From positions 62,001 through 126,000 of the forward strand of contig NZ_CP042172.1 in NCBI RefSeq assembly GCF_005937985.2: a stretch of DNA of 64,000 nucleotides. Reading direction: 5' to 3'. Positions 52,594 through 61,735 of the stretch are shown here, piece by piece. The DNA comes from Arthrobacter sp. KBS0702. Lineage in GTDB: Bacteria > Actinomycetota > Actinomycetes > Actinomycetales > Micrococcaceae. A program made the translations under genes and the position numbers. The notes under the pieces were generated by a model. The model saw nothing but the letters and a program-made list of their open reading frames with translations. It was not told where the DNA came from and searched no databases. Every line of letters starts with the position of its first letter. Position 1 is the first letter of the stretch.

Positions 52594-52657
52594 GCGCGAA
52601 CGTACACTTGAGGCCCCAAAATCCTTGGATTCGGGGGCCTCAAGTGTACGTTCGCGC
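52594..52657. repeat. Perfect 24-bp-arm palindrome (family B)
   Basis: The arm beginning GCGCGAACGTACACTTGAGG (52594-52617) is repeated as its perfect complement at 52634-52657. The centre folds on as AATCC-TT-GGATT, so the whole 64-base element can form one hairpin. It lies between the ppa stop and the esterase start (both leftward). It could end ppa transcripts, but the arms are far longer than a terminator needs and no T-tract follows. Sequence is unrelated to the family A repeats. Confidence 0.9.
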
Positions 52658-52671
52658 GTGGCGGGGAGGGA

Positions 52672-53163
52672 CTAGTGTCCGGCGCCCGGGACGTAGCGCT
52701 TGATCGAGGCTTCGAGCTCGGCTTCGGCCGCGGCGCGGTCGCCCCAGCCCTCGGCCTTGACCCACTTGCCGGGCTCCAGGTCCTTGTACCGGGTGAAGAA
52801 GTGCTCGATTTCCTTGATCAGGTATTCGCTGACATCGCTGATCTCGTTGATGTGGTCGAAGCGGGCGTCGGCCGGCACGCAGAGGACCTTGGCGTCCCCG
52901 CCGCCGTCGTCGGTCATGTTGAAAACGCCGATCGGGCGGGCCTCGACGATCACGCCGGGGTGCAGATCGAAGTCCTGCAGCAGCACCAGGGCGTCCAGCG
53001 GGTCGCCGTCCTCGCCCAGGGTGTTCTCGAAGAAACCGTAGTGCGTGGGGTACTGCATGGAGGTGAACAGGACGCGGTCCAGGCGGACGCGGCCGGTCTC
53101 GTGGTCGACTTCGTACTTGACGCGCGATCCCTTGGGGATCTCGATGGTCACGTCATGCTTCAT
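52672..53163 (-). CDS. ppa: Inorganic pyrophosphatase
   Basis: A 163-residue family I soluble pyrophosphatase, hydrolysing pyrophosphate to drive biosynthesis. [10 protein letters not shown] at 11-20, [24 protein letters not shown] with the metal site D52-x-D54-P-x-D57, and the [14 protein letters not shown] segment are conserved. The ATG at 53163 follows GAGGAG by six bases. It is divergent from dacB, the same arrangement as in Mycobacterium (ppa next to the dacB-like gene). Confidence 0.96.
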   Translation of the reverse strand: MKHDVTIEIPKGSRVKYEVDHETGRVRLDRVLFTSMQYPTHYGFFENTLGEDGDPLDALVLLQDFDLHPGVIVEARPIGVFNMTDDGGGDAKVLCVPADARFDHINEISDVSEYLIKEIEHFFTRYKDLEPGKWVKAEGWGDRAAAEAELEASIKRYVPGAGH

Positions 53164-53315
53164 GGAATGCTCCTCGACGGATTCAGGGGGTGCGCGGCAC
53201 ACGTGAGGCCCAGAAAAAGCAGTGCCGGTGCCGCCGACTACTATTGAGGATATAGCGACAGGCCCAGGTTTCAGGAACTAGTGGGGACATTTCGGGACTA
53301 AGGACCAGCAGCAGC

Positions 53316-54827
53316 ATGACACGCAGTAAGCGCCGCGCCGCCACCGCTCCGGCGTTCGGAAGGGTTGGCCGCATCCTCCCGATGCTGCTCCTGACCCTCC
53401 TGGTGGTGGCGCTCATTCTCCCCGCAGGCGCGGCGATCAGTCCCGGCTTCCTCGGGCCCGCCCGGCCGCAGGAACCTGCGGCAGCCGGGCCCTGGCAGCA
53501 GCTTCCCGCCACCCTGAGCGCTCCGGGCGCCGGCGGCCCGAGCGGCGGCGGTGCACGGCCGCTTAGCGACGCGGCGCCGGTGCCGGATGCGGCGGCGCTC
53601 GCCGCCCAGCTCAATGCCACCCTGAAGACCGACGGCGCCGGGTCCTTCAGCGGGGTGGTGCAGGACGCCGTCACCGGTGAGGTCCTCTTCGACCGGGCCG
53701 GCGACGAGGTCCGGGCCCCGGCCTCGAATATCAAGCTGCTGACCGCCGCCGCCGCGCTGCGCACGCTTGGCCCGGACCGGCGCTTCAGCACCAAGGTCGT
53801 CGCCGGCGCCACACCCGGCACCGTTGTCCTGACCGGCGGCGGGGATGTGTTGCTGGGCGCGGGGGAGTCGGCGCCGGATGCCGTGCTGGGCCATGCCGGG
53901 CTCGCGACCCTCGCGCAGTCCACCGTCAGTGCCCTCCAGCAGGCGGGCGTCTCCGGCCCGGTGACCGTGCTGCTGGACGATTCCCTGTTCACCGGACCGC
54001 CGCTGAGCCCGGCCTGGAGCCCGGAGGATGTCGCCGCCGGCGAGGTGGCCCCGCTGTTCCCGCTTGCCCTGAACTCGGCACGCTTCGAACCGGGCAGCAC
54101 CACCGGGCCCCGGCCGGTGGACGCCGCCATGGCAGCCGCCGAGACGTTCGCGGCCCGGCTCGCGTCGGCCGGCGCCGCCGCGGGACTCACCGTGGCTCCC
54201 GGTGTCGCCAGGGTGCCGGCCACCGAAAAAACACCGGACGACGCCGGCCACGCCAACAAGGTGCTGGCCGAAGTCGAGTCGGCCACCGTCGGCCAGCAGG
54301 TGGACCTGTTGCTGCGCACCTCTGACAATTACCTCACCGAAGTCATGGGCCGGATGGTGGCAGCGGCCAGCGGCAAACCCGCCAGCAACGAGGGCGCTGT
54401 CGCCGCCGTGCTGCAGCAGCTCGAGGAGCTGAAGATCCCCTCGGCAACGCTCCGGGCAGCCGATCTCGCCGGGCTGACCCTGGCGAACCAGGTCTCGGCC
54501 CGGCAGCTCTCCGCCGTGGTCCGGGCGATGACCACGGGCACGGACAGCAGGCTTCGCTCCGCCTTGGCCGGCTTCCCGGTGGCCGGGCTGACCGGGACGC
54601 TCGGCAGCCGGTACACGGACACCAGTACCTCCCGGGGCGCCGGACTGGTCCGGGCCAAGACCGGAACGCTGAACACCGTGATCGCCCTCAGCGGCTACGT
54701 GGTCGACGCCGACGGCCGGCTGCTGGTCTTCTCCTTCATCGGGAACAACCTGACGCCGGGCGCGGCCGGCAACAAGGCGGCCCTGGACCGCACCGCCTCG
54801 GCCCTGGCTGCCTGCGGGTGCCGCTGA
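53316..54827 (+). CDS. dacB: D-alanyl-D-alanine carboxypeptidase/endopeptidase (S13)
   Basis: A 503-residue penicillin-binding protein of peptidase family S13. A basic N-terminus and one hydrophobic segment (about 20-42) export or anchor it. The active-site motifs are SNIK (S137, K140), SDN in RTSDNYLTE and KTG in VRAKTGTLN. It trims peptidoglycan stem peptides outside the cell. TATAGC at 53251-53256 is a possible -10. The ribosome binding site is weak. The gene heads the conserved block that continues with the DUF2342 protease and tilS. Confidence 0.93.
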   Translation: MTRSKRRAATAPAFGRVGRILPMLLLTLLVVALILPAGAAISPGFLGPARPQEPAAAGPWQQLPATLSAPGAGGPSGGGARPLSDAAPVPDAAALAAQLNATLKTDGAGSFSGVVQDAVTGEVLFDRAGDEVRAPASNIKLLTAAAALRTLGPDRRFSTKVVAGATPGTVVLTGGGDVLLGAGESAPDAVLGHAGLATLAQSTVSALQQAGVSGPVTVLLDDSLFTGPPLSPAWSPEDVAAGEVAPLFPLALNSARFEPGSTTGPRPVDAAMAAAETFAARLASAGAAAGLTVAPGVARVPATEKTPDDAGHANKVLAEVESATVGQQVDLLLRTSDNYLTEVMGRMVAAASGKPASNEGAVAAVLQQLEELKIPSATLRAADLAGLTLANQVSARQLSAVVRAMTTGTDSRLRSALAGFPVAGLTGTLGSRYTDTSTSRGAGLVRAKTGTLNTVIALSGYVVDADGRLLVFSFIGNNLTPGAAGNKAALDRTASALAACGCR

Positions 54828-54833
54828 GGCTGC

Positions 54834-54903
54834 GCCGTTTCGACGGTTCCCTGCGCACTCGCTGCCCAGGCACATCTAACCTGCGGGGAACCGTCGAAAC
54901 GGC
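54834..54903. repeat. Palindromic element, family A copy 2
   Basis: Perfect 17-bp arms, GCCGTTTCGACGGTTCC (54834-54850) and its complement (54887-54903), around 36 bases. It shares the left arm and the following bases with the copy at 322-389 (31 of 34 positions) and the whole right arm. It starts seven bases after the dacB stop codon, so it might also act as a terminator, although no T-tract follows. Confidence 0.88.
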
Positions 54904-54968
54904 GGGGACCGGCCGCGACGTTCGCCGGCCGACGCATTTAAGGCGCATCCCCGGGCCACTGTGATCTG

Positions 54969-56111
54969 ATGGGGGCTATGGAGTCCTCTTCGCGCGAGAC
55001 ATCAGCCCAGACACCAAGCCAGGCAGCCCAGGCCCTCATCAACTGGGAGCTGGCGGCCTCCACGGCGGCGCGGCTGACCCCGGCCGGCCCGTCCCTGGGA
55101 TCCGGGGAGATCGGCGCCGCCGTCGAAAACCTGCGCCTCATGGCGGACATTTCCGTGCCGCACGTCCATGACATCACCGGACTGGAAGCGGCCCGGGACC
55201 TCCGCGACTCCTCCGTCCTGGTGGTGGACCGGGCCTCCTGGGCCAAGGCCAACACCCAGAGCTTCGCCGTGATGCTGCAGCCGGCAATCGAGAAAATGCT
55301 CGAAAGCCGCCGCGGGACCGTGGGCCCGGGCGCGGCCAGCGTCGGCGGCGCGATCACCGGCAGCCAGCTGGGCGCCATCCTGGCCTTCCTCTCCAGCAAG
55401 GTCCTGGGCCAGTACGACCCGTTCTCCGCCCTGGCCACGAACTCCACGGCCCCCGCCGCGGGCCGGCTGCTGCTGGTGGCGCCCAACATCATCTCGGTGG
55501 AACGCGAGCTCAACGTGGCGCCCGAGGACTTCCGGCTCTGGGTGTGCCTGCACGAACAGACCCACCGGGTGCAGTTCGCTGCCGCCCCTTGGCTGCGCCA
55601 CCACATGCTGGACCAGATCGAGGATCTCAGCGCCCACCTGCTGGGTAATGTCGACTCCATCATGGAACGCGCTGCCGCCGCCGCGAAATCGCTCCGGGAC
55701 CGCTCCGCCCCGGGTTCAGCCCCCGGCCGCGGAGCCATCCTGGACCTGCTCCAGGACCCCGAGGAGCGGGCGGCGATCTCCCACCTCACGGCCGTCATGA
55801 GCCTGCTGGAGGGCCACGCAAACGTGGTCATGGATGCCGTCGACGCCAGCATCGTCCCCTCGGTCAAGACCATCCGGCAGCGCTTCAACGCCCGCGGCAA
55901 GGACCGCGGCGCCATCGAGAAGTTCATCCGCAGCCTGCTTGGTCTGGACGCGAAGATGCGGCAGTACAGCGACGGCTCGAAGTTCGTCCGCGAAGTGGTC
56001 GACGCCGCCGGGATGGAAGGCTTCAACCGGGTCTGGGAGTCCGCCGACCACCTCCCCACCGAACCCGAAATCCACGACTCGAAGCTGTGGCTCGAGCGGA
56101 TGGGGCTTTAG
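54969..56111 (+). CDS. Zinc-dependent metalloprotease, DUF2342 (F420-associated)
   Basis: A 380-residue protein of the DUF2342 family, annotated in actinobacteria as a zinc-dependent peptidase or 'coenzyme F420 biosynthesis-associated' protein. HEQTH at 195-199 is the zinc-binding HExxH motif, followed by RVQFAAAPWLRHHM; NISVERELNVAP and GHANVVMDAVD are other conserved blocks. The true role is unknown. Starts at 54969 and 54978 are both possible; the second has GGGGG just upstream. It lies between dacB and tilS as in Mycobacterium. Confidence 0.9.
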   Translation: MGAMESSSRETSAQTPSQAAQALINWELAASTAARLTPAGPSLGSGEIGAAVENLRLMADISVPHVHDITGLEAARDLRDSSVLVVDRASWAKANTQSFAVMLQPAIEKMLESRRGTVGPGAASVGGAITGSQLGAILAFLSSKVLGQYDPFSALATNSTAPAAGRLLLVAPNIISVERELNVAPEDFRLWVCLHEQTHRVQFAAAPWLRHHMLDQIEDLSAHLLGNVDSIMERAAAAAKSLRDRSAPGSAPGRGAILDLLQDPEERAAISHLTAVMSLLEGHANVVMDAVDASIVPSVKTIRQRFNARGKDRGAIEKFIRSLLGLDAKMRQYSDGSKFVREVVDAAGMEGFNRVWESADHLPTEPEIHDSKLWLERMGL

Positions 56112-56116
56112 TCCGC

Positions 56117-57247
56117 GTGCCTGCCCCCACCCAACCGGGCCAGCCGGCGGTTCCCGGCGGACGACGCCGGCCCGGCCGGCTCGCGCCCGTCGTCGGCAAG
56201 GCGCGGAAAATGCTGCAGGACGCCCTCGCCGACGCCGGCTACCCCGCGCGGGTCCTCGTGGCCTGCAGCGGCGGGCCCGACTCGCTCGCGCTTGCCGCCG
56301 TCGCCGCCTACTTCGCCCGCCGCGGCCACGTCGACGGGCATCCCGTCGCTGTCGGCGCCGTCGTGGTGGACCACCAGTTGCAGCCCGGCTCCGCCGGCGT
56401 CGCCGCCGCGGCGGCCACGGCATTGCGGGAGCTGGGACTCGCGCCGGTCCAGGTCAGGGTCGTTGACGTCGCCCCCACCGGGATGGGCCCGGAAGCCGCC
56501 GCCCGGGACGCCCGGCACGCGGCCCTCGAGGCGTGCGCCGACGACACCGGCGCCTCGGCCATCCTGCTGGGCCACACCCTGGACGACCAGGCCGAACAGG
56601 TCCTGCTGGGCCTGGCCCGCGGCTCTGGAACCCGCTCGCTGGCCGGGATGCGGCCGGTCCGCGGACGCCTGCTGCGGCCGTTCCTGGGCCTGCGCCGGGC
56701 CGAGACGCTGGAAATCTGCTCCGTCGAGGGACTGGATCCGTGGCATGACCCCAGCAATGAGGACCCCTCGTTTGCGCGGTCCCGGACCCGGGTCCAGGTG
56801 TTGCCGATGCTGGAGGAGAAGCTCGGCCCGGGGGTTGCCGAGTCGCTGGCCAGGACGGCGTCGATCCTGCAGCTCGACGCCGACTACCTCGAGGATGTGG
56901 CCAGCGACACCTTTGACCGGCTGCAGGAGCGCACCGGCACGGAGCTCAGCCTGCCCGAGGCCGCGTTGCGCGACCTGGCGCCGGCGATCAGGTTCCGGGT
57001 GATCGCCAAGGCGGCCGCCGCCGTCGGAGGCCAACAACCCAGCTACCAGCGGCTGCTGGCCGCCGAAGCCCTGCTGCGCCGGCAGGGATCCGCCGGGCCG
57101 GTGGAGCTGCCCGGCGGCGTAAGCGTCTACCGCCTCTCCCTCGCCCAGCTGACCGAGGCGGGGCAGTCCGGCGCGGGCGGCGTTCCCCGCGAGGGCGCCC
57201 GCTGTGGGAAGCTTGTATTCCGGCCTCAAAAACCGCCCCAAAATTAG
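56117..57247 (+). CDS. tilS: tRNA(Ile)-lysidine synthase
   Basis: A 376-residue N-type ATP-pyrophosphatase that modifies C34 of tRNA-Ile2 to lysidine, allowing it to read AUA. The PP-loop is SGGPDS at 51-56; [10 protein letters not shown] and [12 protein letters not shown] follow in order. The C-terminal part is shorter than in E. coli TilS, as usual in actinobacteria. The start is uncertain: the GTG at 56117 lies five bases after the preceding stop, and another GTG at 56087 overlaps that gene. It is followed by hpt 29 bases on. Confidence 0.93.
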   Translation: MPAPTQPGQPAVPGGRRRPGRLAPVVGKARKMLQDALADAGYPARVLVACSGGPDSLALAAVAAYFARRGHVDGHPVAVGAVVVDHQLQPGSAGVAAAAATALRELGLAPVQVRVVDVAPTGMGPEAAARDARHAALEACADDTGASAILLGHTLDDQAEQVLLGLARGSGTRSLAGMRPVRGRLLRPFLGLRRAETLEICSVEGLDPWHDPSNEDPSFARSRTRVQVLPMLEEKLGPGVAESLARTASILQLDADYLEDVASDTFDRLQERTGTELSLPEAALRDLAPAIRFRVIAKAAAAVGGQQPSYQRLLAAEALLRRQGSAGPVELPGGVSVYRLSLAQLTEAGQSGAGGVPREGARCGKLVFRPQKPPQN

Positions 57248-57276
57248 TCGCACCCGCATCTACACAGGAGCCATTG

Positions 57277-57828
57277 GTGGATTCAAACGACGTCCAGGCA
57301 GACCTCAAGCACGTTCTCTACTCCAAGGAGCAGATCCAGTCCCGGATCACTGAACTCGCTGCCCAGATCGACAAGGACTACGAAGGCCGCGATCTGCTGA
57401 TCGTCGGTGTGCTCAAGGGTGCGGTCATGGTCATGGCCGACCTGGCCCGTGCACTGCACAGCCACGTCTCGATGGACTGGATGGCCGTCTCCTCCTACGG
57501 CTCCGGCACCCAGTCCTCCGGCGTGGTCCGCATCCTCAAGGACCTCGACACCGACCTGATGGGCAAGGACGTCCTGATCGTCGAGGACATCATCGACTCC
57601 GGGCTCACGCTCTCGTGGCTCAAGACCAACCTGGAGTCCCGCGGCCCGGCCTCGGTGGAGATCTGCACCGCGTTCCGCAAGCCCACCGCCGCGAAGGTCC
57701 AGATCGACGTCAAGTACGTCGGTTACGACATCCCCAACGAATTCGTCGTCGGCTACGGCCTGGACTACGCCGAAAAGTACCGCAACCTCGACTTCGTCGG
57801 CACCCTCGCGCCGCACGTCTACGAGTAA
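57277..57828 (+). CDS. hpt: Hypoxanthine phosphoribosyltransferase
   Basis: A 183-residue purine-salvage enzyme making IMP and GMP from hypoxanthine or guanine and PRPP. The PRPP-binding loop is [10 protein letters not shown] at 102-111, GVLKGAVM supplies the pyrophosphate loop, and the base-contacting [13 protein letters not shown] is near the end. TTG at 57274 and GTG at 57277 adjoin; AGGAG is six bases before the GTG, so I chose it. tilS-hpt-ftsH is a conserved order in many bacteria. Confidence 0.96.
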   Translation: MDSNDVQADLKHVLYSKEQIQSRITELAAQIDKDYEGRDLLIVGVLKGAVMVMADLARALHSHVSMDWMAVSSYGSGTQSSGVVRILKDLDTDLMGKDVLIVEDIIDSGLTLSWLKTNLESRGPASVEICTAFRKPTAAKVQIDVKYVGYDIPNEFVVGYGLDYAEKYRNLDFVGTLAPHVYE

Positions 57829-57951
57829 ACCCGCGACTGCCCGGCGGCTTCCCTCCGGCCCGGCGGCGGGTCAGTTCTGCACCCGCACAGCCCTCCGCTA
57901 CGCCGACAGGGAACTTTTAGCCTTGACCGTGCGTGAGTCACTGCGACGGTG

Positions 57952-57957
57952 TATAGC
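57952..57957 (+). promoter_or_regulatory. Possible ftsH promoter (-10 TATAGC)
   Basis: TATAGC lies in the 210-base space between hpt and ftsH. TTGACC at 57923-57928 resembles a -35 but is 23 bases away, longer than normal. Transcription would begin near 57964, giving an ftsH leader of about 75 bases. Confidence 0.35.
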
Positions 57958-58010
57958 TAGAACCTGACGCAGCACCCACGCGCGCAGATCGGTCGCCGTG
58001 CAGCACTACC

Positions 58011-58041
58011 AGGAGGGACGGGGCCAGCCCCCGATCAGATG
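58011..58041 (+). promoter_or_regulatory. Hairpin between Shine-Dalgarno and start of ftsH
   Basis: AGGAGG (58011-58016) is the only strong ribosome binding site before ftsH but is 22 bases from the ATG. CGGGG-CCAGC-CCCCG (58019-58033) between them can fold as a 5-bp stem with a 5-base loop. Folding would leave seven unpaired bases between the Shine-Dalgarno and the ATG, a near-ideal distance. No in-frame ATG, GTG or TTG lies at the normal distance. Confidence 0.5.
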
Positions 58042-60105
58042 AAAGCTAAGAGTTTCTTCAAGGGCCCGGGCATCTGGATTGTCGTTGTTATCGGCATGCT
58101 CCTGCTGGCCTTTGCCACCCTGGCCCCGGGCGGCTCGGCCCGCATCGACACGGACAAGGGCCTGGCGCTGTTGACCGACGGCGGCAAGGTCGAGCAGGCC
58201 AAGATCTTCGACGCCGAGAACCGCGTGGACCTGGTCCTGAAGGACAACCTGCAGGTCGACGGGCAGGACAAGGGCAAGAACGTCCAGTTCTACTTCGTCA
58301 ACGCCCGTGCGCAGGATGTCGTCAAGGCCGTGACCGACGCCAAGCCGCCGAGCGGCTTCACCGACCAGCCGGTCGAGACCAACTGGTTCTCCGGCCTGTT
58401 CTCCCTGCTGGTCCCGGTACTGCTGCTGGGCGTGCTGTTCTGGTTCCTGCTCTCCCGGATGCAGGGCGGCGGCTCCAAGGTCATGCAGTTCGGCAAGTCC
58501 AAGGCCAAAATGGTCAACAAGGATATGCCGCAGGTGACCTTCAGCGACGTCGCCGGCGCCGACGAGGCCGTCGAGGAACTCGAAGAAATCAAGGAATTCC
58601 TCCAGGAACCGGCGAAGTTCCAGGCCGTGGGCGCCAAAATCCCCAAGGGCGTGCTGCTGTACGGCCCTCCCGGTACCGGCAAGACCTTGCTGGCCCGTGC
58701 CGTCGCAGGCGAGGCAGGCGTTCCCTTCTTCTCGATCTCCGGCTCCGACTTCGTTGAAATGTTCGTCGGCGTGGGCGCGTCCCGTGTCCGCGACCTGTTC
58801 GAGCAGGCAAAGGCCAACGCGCCGGCCATCATCTTCGTGGACGAGATCGACGCCGTCGGACGGCACCGCGGTGCCGGCATCGGCGGCGGCAACGATGAAC
58901 GCGAGCAGACCCTCAACCAGCTCCTGGTTGAAATGGACGGCTTCGACGTCAAGACCAACGTCATCCTGATCGCTGCCACCAACCGCCCCGACGTGCTCGA
59001 TCCCGCGCTGCTCCGCCCGGGCCGCTTCGACCGCCAGATCTCCGTCGAGGCCCCGGACTTGATCGGCCGCGACCAGATCCTGAAGGTCCACGCCAAGGGC
59101 AAGCCGATGGCTCCCGGCGTCGACCTGCGGGCCGTTGCCAAGAAGACCCCGGGTTACACCGGTGCGGACCTGGCCAACGTCCTCAACGAGGCCGCCCTGC
59201 TGACCGCCCGCTCGAACGCCAACCTGATCGATGACCGCGCGCTCGACGAGGCCATCGACCGCGTGATGGCCGGCCCGCAGAAGCGCAGCCGAGTGATGAA
59301 GGAACACGAGCGCAAAGTCACCGCCTACCACGAGGGCGGCCACGCCCTGGTCGCGGCGGCGCTGCGCAACTCGGCCCCCGTCACCAAGATCACCATCCTG
59401 CCGCGCGGCCGCGCCCTCGGCTACACCATGGTGGTTCCGGAGAACGACAAGTACTCCGTGACCCGCAACGAACTGCTTGACCAGATGGCCTACGCCATGG
59501 GCGGCCGGGTGGCCGAGGAACTCGTCTTCCACGACCCCTCCACCGGTGCGTCCAACGACATCGAGAAGGCCACCGGGATCGCCCGCAAGATGGTCACCGA
59601 GTTCGGCATGAGTGAGCGCGTCGGCGCCGTGCGCCTCGGCCAGGGCGGCGGGGAGCCGTTCCTGGGCCGCGACGCCGGCCACGAGCGCAACTACTCGGAC
59701 CAGATCGCCTACGTCGTGGATGAGGAGGTGCGCCGCCTGATCGAGGGTGCGCACGACGAGGCCTACGCCATCCTGACCGAGAACCGCGACGTCCTGGACC
59801 AGCTGGCGCTCGAGTTGCTGGAACGCGAAACCCTGAACCAGCAGGAGATCGCCCACGTCTTCACGAACATCCGCAAGCGCGACTTCCGCGAGATCTGGCT
59901 CTCCAAGGAAAGCCGGCCGATCCAGGCCGTCGGCCCGGTGGAGTCCCGCCGCGAGAAGGCCGAGCGGGAGGCCCAGGAGGAAGCCAAGGAGGCCCGGCTC
60001 GAAGAACCGCTGGACGCCCTGCCCCCGCACGCCCAGGGCGTCCCCGGACAGGAGCCCTTCCAGGGCGGGGTGACGGATCTGGGGCCTGACGGCCATCCCG
60101 GCTAG
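58039..60105 (+). CDS. ftsH: ATP-dependent zinc metalloprotease FtsH
   Basis: A 688-residue membrane-anchored AAA+ protease that degrades unneeded membrane and regulatory proteins. Two membrane helices (about 11-29 and 118-138) flank the extracytoplasmic domain. The ATPase shows Walker A GPPGTGKT at 209-216, Walker [12 protein letters not shown] near 265 and the second-region [20 protein letters not shown] split over conserved blocks. The zinc site is HEGGH at 431-435. A charged, proline-rich tail of about 60 residues follows. It is the usual neighbour of the fol genes in actinobacteria. Confidence 0.97.
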   Translation: MKAKSFFKGPGIWIVVVIGMLLLAFATLAPGGSARIDTDKGLALLTDGGKVEQAKIFDAENRVDLVLKDNLQVDGQDKGKNVQFYFVNARAQDVVKAVTDAKPPSGFTDQPVETNWFSGLFSLLVPVLLLGVLFWFLLSRMQGGGSKVMQFGKSKAKMVNKDMPQVTFSDVAGADEAVEELEEIKEFLQEPAKFQAVGAKIPKGVLLYGPPGTGKTLLARAVAGEAGVPFFSISGSDFVEMFVGVGASRVRDLFEQAKANAPAIIFVDEIDAVGRHRGAGIGGGNDEREQTLNQLLVEMDGFDVKTNVILIAATNRPDVLDPALLRPGRFDRQISVEAPDLIGRDQILKVHAKGKPMAPGVDLRAVAKKTPGYTGADLANVLNEAALLTARSNANLIDDRALDEAIDRVMAGPQKRSRVMKEHERKVTAYHEGGHALVAAALRNSAPVTKITILPRGRALGYTMVVPENDKYSVTRNELLDQMAYAMGGRVAEELVFHDPSTGASNDIEKATGIARKMVTEFGMSERVGAVRLGQGGGEPFLGRDAGHERNYSDQIAYVVDEEVRRLIEGAHDEAYAILTENRDVLDQLALELLERETLNQQEIAHVFTNIRKRDFREIWLSKESRPIQAVGPVESRREKAEREAQEEAKEARLEEPLDALPPHAQGVPGQEPFQGGVTDLGPDGHPG

Positions 60106-60108
60106 GCT
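60103..60108 (+). promoter_or_regulatory. -10 element TAGGCT overlapping the ftsH stop
   Basis: TAGGCT, six bases (TCTTCT), then the GTG of folE at 60115. The first three bases are the ftsH stop codon TAG. The arrangement predicts a leaderless folE transcript in addition to read-through from ftsH. Confidence 0.5.
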
Positions 60109-60114
60109 TCTTCT

Positions 60115-60768
60115 GTGACTTCCTACTTCGACGACGACGACGTTCCCGCCACCGCCGCCCCCCTCCCCTCGGACGGGGCGGCGGCCGACGGCCGGGACGG
60201 CACCAAGGTCGACCGCCCGCGGATCCAGGCGGCGGTCCGCGAGATCCTGCTCGCCATCGGCGAAGACCCGGACCGCAGCGGCCTGCTGGACACCCCGAAG
60301 CGGGTGGCCAAGGCCTACGCGGAGATGTTCGCCGGCCTGCACCACGACCCGGCGGAGATCCTCGCGACCACCTTTGACCTGGACCACGAGGAACTGGTCC
60401 TGGTCAAGGACATCCCGTTCTACTCGACCTGCGAGCACCACCTGGTGCCGTTCCACGGGGTGGCCCACGTCGGCTACATCCCCTCGCACGACGGCAAGGT
60501 CACCGGGCTGAGCAAGCTGGCCCGGCTGGTGGACATGTTCGCCCGCCGCCCGCAGGTCCAGGAACGCCTCACCACCCAGATCGTCGAGGCTCTGACCACA
60601 CACCTGAAGCCGCGCGGCGCGATCGTCGTGATCGAATGCGAACACCTGTGCATGTCCATGCGCGGCATCCGCAAGCCCGGCGCGAGGACCGTCACCAGTG
60701 CGGTTCGCGGGCAACTGCATGACCCGGCCACCCGCGCCGAAGCCATGAGCCTCATCCTCGGAAGGTAA
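60115..60768 (+). CDS. folE: GTP cyclohydrolase I
   Basis: A 217-residue enzyme that makes dihydroneopterin triphosphate from GTP, the first step of folate synthesis. Zinc ligands C106 and H109 are in [10 protein letters not shown] and the third, C177, in [11 protein letters not shown]. The first 30 residues are an acidic, low-complexity extension outside the conserved fold. The GTG at 60115 has no ribosome binding site but follows TAGGCT-N6. The gene begins nine bases after ftsH and leads folP-folB-folK. Confidence 0.96.
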   Translation: MTSYFDDDDVPATAAPLPSDGAAADGRDGTKVDRPRIQAAVREILLAIGEDPDRSGLLDTPKRVAKAYAEMFAGLHHDPAEILATTFDLDHEELVLVKDIPFYSTCEHHLVPFHGVAHVGYIPSHDGKVTGLSKLARLVDMFARRPQVQERLTTQIVEALTTHLKPRGAIVVIECEHLCMSMRGIRKPGARTVTSAVRGQLHDPATRAEAMSLILGR

Positions 60769-60778
60769 GAAAAGCACT

Positions 60779-61726
60779 ATGGACACCCTCGCCGCAGCCC
60801 CCGGAACCGGACCTGCCACCTCGCCGCTGCCCGTGCTGCGCAAGCCGCGCCCGGCCGCGAGCTTCAAGGACCTGCCCACGGACCGGACGCTCGTGATGGG
60901 GATCCTGAACGTCACCCCGGATTCGTTCAGCGACGGCGGCAAGCACGCGACGTCGGACACCGCCGTCGCCGCCGGCCTGCGGATGTTTTACGCAGGCGCG
61001 GACATCATCGACGTCGGCGGCGAATCCACCCGCCCCGGCGCCGCCGAAGTCAGCGTCGCGGAGGAGCAGCGCCGGGTGCTGCCGGTGATCGAGGCCCTGG
61101 TCAAGGCCGGCGCGCTGGTCAGCATCGACACCACGCATGCCGCCACCGCCGAGGCGGCGCTGGCAGCGGGGGCCACGATCATCAACGACGTCTCCGGCCT
61201 CACGATCGAGCCTGAGATGATCGAGCTCGTGGCGCGCAGCAAGGCGCCCTACATCCTCACGCACCGCCGCGGCGACGCCAGCACCATGGACTCGCTGACC
61301 GACTACCGTGACGTGGCCCGCGACGTCGCCGCCGAACTCGCCGGCGTCCGTGACAAGCTCTACGCTGCCGGCGCCACCCCGGAGCAGATCATCGTTGATC
61401 CCGGCCTGGGCTTCGCCAAGAACGAGGCGCAGAACTGGGAACTGCTGCAGGACCTGGACGTGCTGCAGGCCATGGGGCACAAGGTCCTCGTCGCGGCGTC
61501 CCGGAAACGCTTCCTGGGCAGCCTGCTGACCGTCGCCGGCAAGTCCGCCCCGCCGCAGGAGCGGGACGCGGCCACCGCCGCCGTGACCGCCATCAGCGCC
61601 TTCCGCGGCGCCTGGGCCGTCCGCGTGCACGACGTCGGCCCCAGCCTTGACGCCGTCAAGGTCGCCGCCCGCATCGCCCCGGCGGCCGGCCCGTCGCCGG
61701 TCCCCGCCGCGCCCGGCAACGGCTGA
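60779..61726 (+). CDS. folP: Dihydropteroate synthase
   Basis: A 315-residue enzyme joining p-aminobenzoate to dihydropterin pyrophosphate, the sulfonamide target. Conserved loops are GILNVTPDSFSDGG near residue 41, DVGGESTRPGA, SIDTTHA, NDVSGL, DPGLGFAK and RVHDVGPSLDAVK. The length is normal with a short N-terminal extension. A weak AAGG lies upstream of the ATG. It is ten bases downstream of folE. Confidence 0.96.
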   Translation: MDTLAAAPGTGPATSPLPVLRKPRPAASFKDLPTDRTLVMGILNVTPDSFSDGGKHATSDTAVAAGLRMFYAGADIIDVGGESTRPGAAEVSVAEEQRRVLPVIEALVKAGALVSIDTTHAATAEAALAAGATIINDVSGLTIEPEMIELVARSKAPYILTHRRGDASTMDSLTDYRDVARDVAAELAGVRDKLYAAGATPEQIIVDPGLGFAKNEAQNWELLQDLDVLQAMGHKVLVAASRKRFLGSLLTVAGKSAPPQERDAATAAVTAISAFRGAWAVRVHDVGPSLDAVKVAARIAPAAGPSPVPAAPGNG

Positions 61727-61735
61727 CCGGCAGCC

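Noticed and set aside
57923..57957. TTGACC and TATAGC as one normal ftsH promoter
   Set aside because: The spacing of 23 bases is too long for a standard sigma-70 promoter; I keep only the -10 as a weak candidate.
58006..60960. A 984-codon open frame on the minus strand across ftsH, folE and the start of folP
   Set aside because: It mirrors three well-identified plus-strand genes codon for codon; such antisense openness is a normal effect of strong third-position G/C. It has no family similarity or start signals.
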